From: Streptomyces zinciresistens K42
GTDB lineage: Bacteria > Actinomycetota > Actinomycetes > Streptomycetales > Streptomycetaceae
NCBI RefSeq assembly: GCF_000225525.1
Contig: NZ_AGBF01000010.1
Span: 23,846-87,845 of the forward strand
Reading direction: 5' to 3'
Length of the DNA stretch: 64,000 nucleotides
A program made the translations under genes and the position numbers. Below the pieces are notes generated by a model that had not been told where the DNA came from, ran no database searches, and saw only the letters and a program-made list of their open reading frames with translations. Positions 63,623 to 64,000 of the stretch are shown here, in pieces (the stretch's first letter is position 1; the number at the start of each line of letters is the position of its first letter).

Positions 63623-64000
63623 TCAGCCCTCCGAGGGGGCGAGGCGCTCCAGCTCCGCCTCGGTCGACTTGAGCAGGTCGTTCCAGGACGCCTCGAACTT
63701 CTCGACGCCCTCGTCCTCCAGCAGCTGGACCACGTCGGCGTAGGCGATCCCGAGCTTCTCCACCGCGTCGAGGTCGGCACGGGCCTGCGCGTAGGTGCCC
63801 GCGACGGCGTTGCCGGTGATCCGGCCGCTCTCCTCGGTCGCCTGGAGCGTGGCCTCCGGCATGGTGTTGACCGTGTTCGGCGCGACCAGGTCGTCGACGT
63901 ACAGGGTCGGCTTGTACGCCTTGTCCTTCACCCCGGTCGAGGCCCACAGCGGACGCTGCTTGCGGGCGCCCGCGCTCTCCAGCGCGCTCCAGCGCTCGGA
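63623..64000 (-). CDS. tal: Transaldolase, C-terminal part, 5' end outside window
   Basis: The last 125 residues are present, beginning near [29 protein letters not shown] and ending LERLAPSEG. The [37 protein letters not shown] stretch is the conserved C-terminal block of the actinobacterial transaldolase type. The catalytic Lys lies upstream of the window. It links the oxidative operon to the non-oxidative branch. The zwf ribosome site is inside its last codons. Confidence 0.95.
   Translation of the reverse strand, partial: SERWSALESAGARKQRPLWASTGVKDKAYKPTLYVDDLVAPNTVNTMPEATLQATEESGRITGNAVAGTYAQARADLDAVEKLGIAYADVVQLLEDEGVEKFEASWNDLLKSTEAELERLAPSEG

Overview
This 64-kb window is high-GC actinobacterial chromosome. 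Gene content, codon use (G/C at nearly every third position), frequent GTG starts, ATGA/GTGA start-stop overlaps and markers such as whiA, rbpA-family, mycothiol-enzyme and RecA-NDp-type promoters all point to Streptomyces. From memory, the gene set (zwf-opcA-pgl, pgi, tpiA-pgk-gap, whiA-yvcK-rapZ-uvrC, uvrA, uvrB) is a conserved core segment of Streptomyces chromosomes. I see no rRNA, tRNA, prophage, insertion sequence or CRISPR array.

Layout. 1-6.8 kb: a partial orphan gltD, small conserved proteins (DUF1772, DUF2293), a uridine-kinase-like protein, a CBS protein, CorA and a methyltransferase, with two conspicuous tandem repeats between them (9-bp and 7-bp units). 6.9-13.9 kb: a pseudouridine catabolism pair (PfkB kinase plus psuG), a VOC protein, glutathione-independent formaldehyde dehydrogenase, an MFS exporter with a candidate 31-codon leader ORF, ogt and a secreted glycerophosphodiesterase. 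14-23 kb: an MHYT membrane sensor, uvrB, a terD / terD-FtsK-like pair, terC behind a yybP-ykoY (Mn2+) riboswitch, and a Ca2+/H+ antiporter. 23-33 kb: an MHS-type transporter, aroQ, an MBL hydrolase, a mycothiol-dependent enzyme, uvrA, and a LacI-PfkB sugar operon with a 28-bp perfect palindrome upstream. 33.8-39 kb: uvrC-rapZ-yvcK-whiA, overlapping genes. 39-49.6 kb: a secreted M14 carboxypeptidase, gap, pgk-tpiA-secG, an RbpA paralogue, an MFS transporter and pgi. 49.7-60 kb: a PadR-controlled FtsX-type ABC exporter, an orphan solute-binding protein and a GH13 alpha-glucosidase/ABC sugar-uptake operon. 60-64 kb: tal-zwf-opcA-pgl, the oxidative pentose phosphate operon.

The main theme is DNA damage. 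Six genes or operons (uvrA, uvrB, uvrC, ogt, the terD pair and an MFS transporter) carry the same promoter, TTGTCAGTG-like, then exactly 8 bp, then a TAnnnT -10 box. This is the published mycobacterial/Streptomyces RecA-NDp motif, linked to PafBC and independent of LexA. In uvrB, uvrC and ogt the -10 box ends 6-7 nt before the start codon, so leaderless mRNAs are predicted. The nucleotide-excision repair genes are expected members. The terD pair and the transporter are the surprising ones.

The second strong signal is the terC leader: the riboswitch P1 3' strand is perfectly complementary over 8 nt to the terC Shine-Dalgarno region, which gives a clear translational switching model. Carbon metabolism (glycolysis, pentose phosphate pathway, sugar uptake) fills most of the right half.
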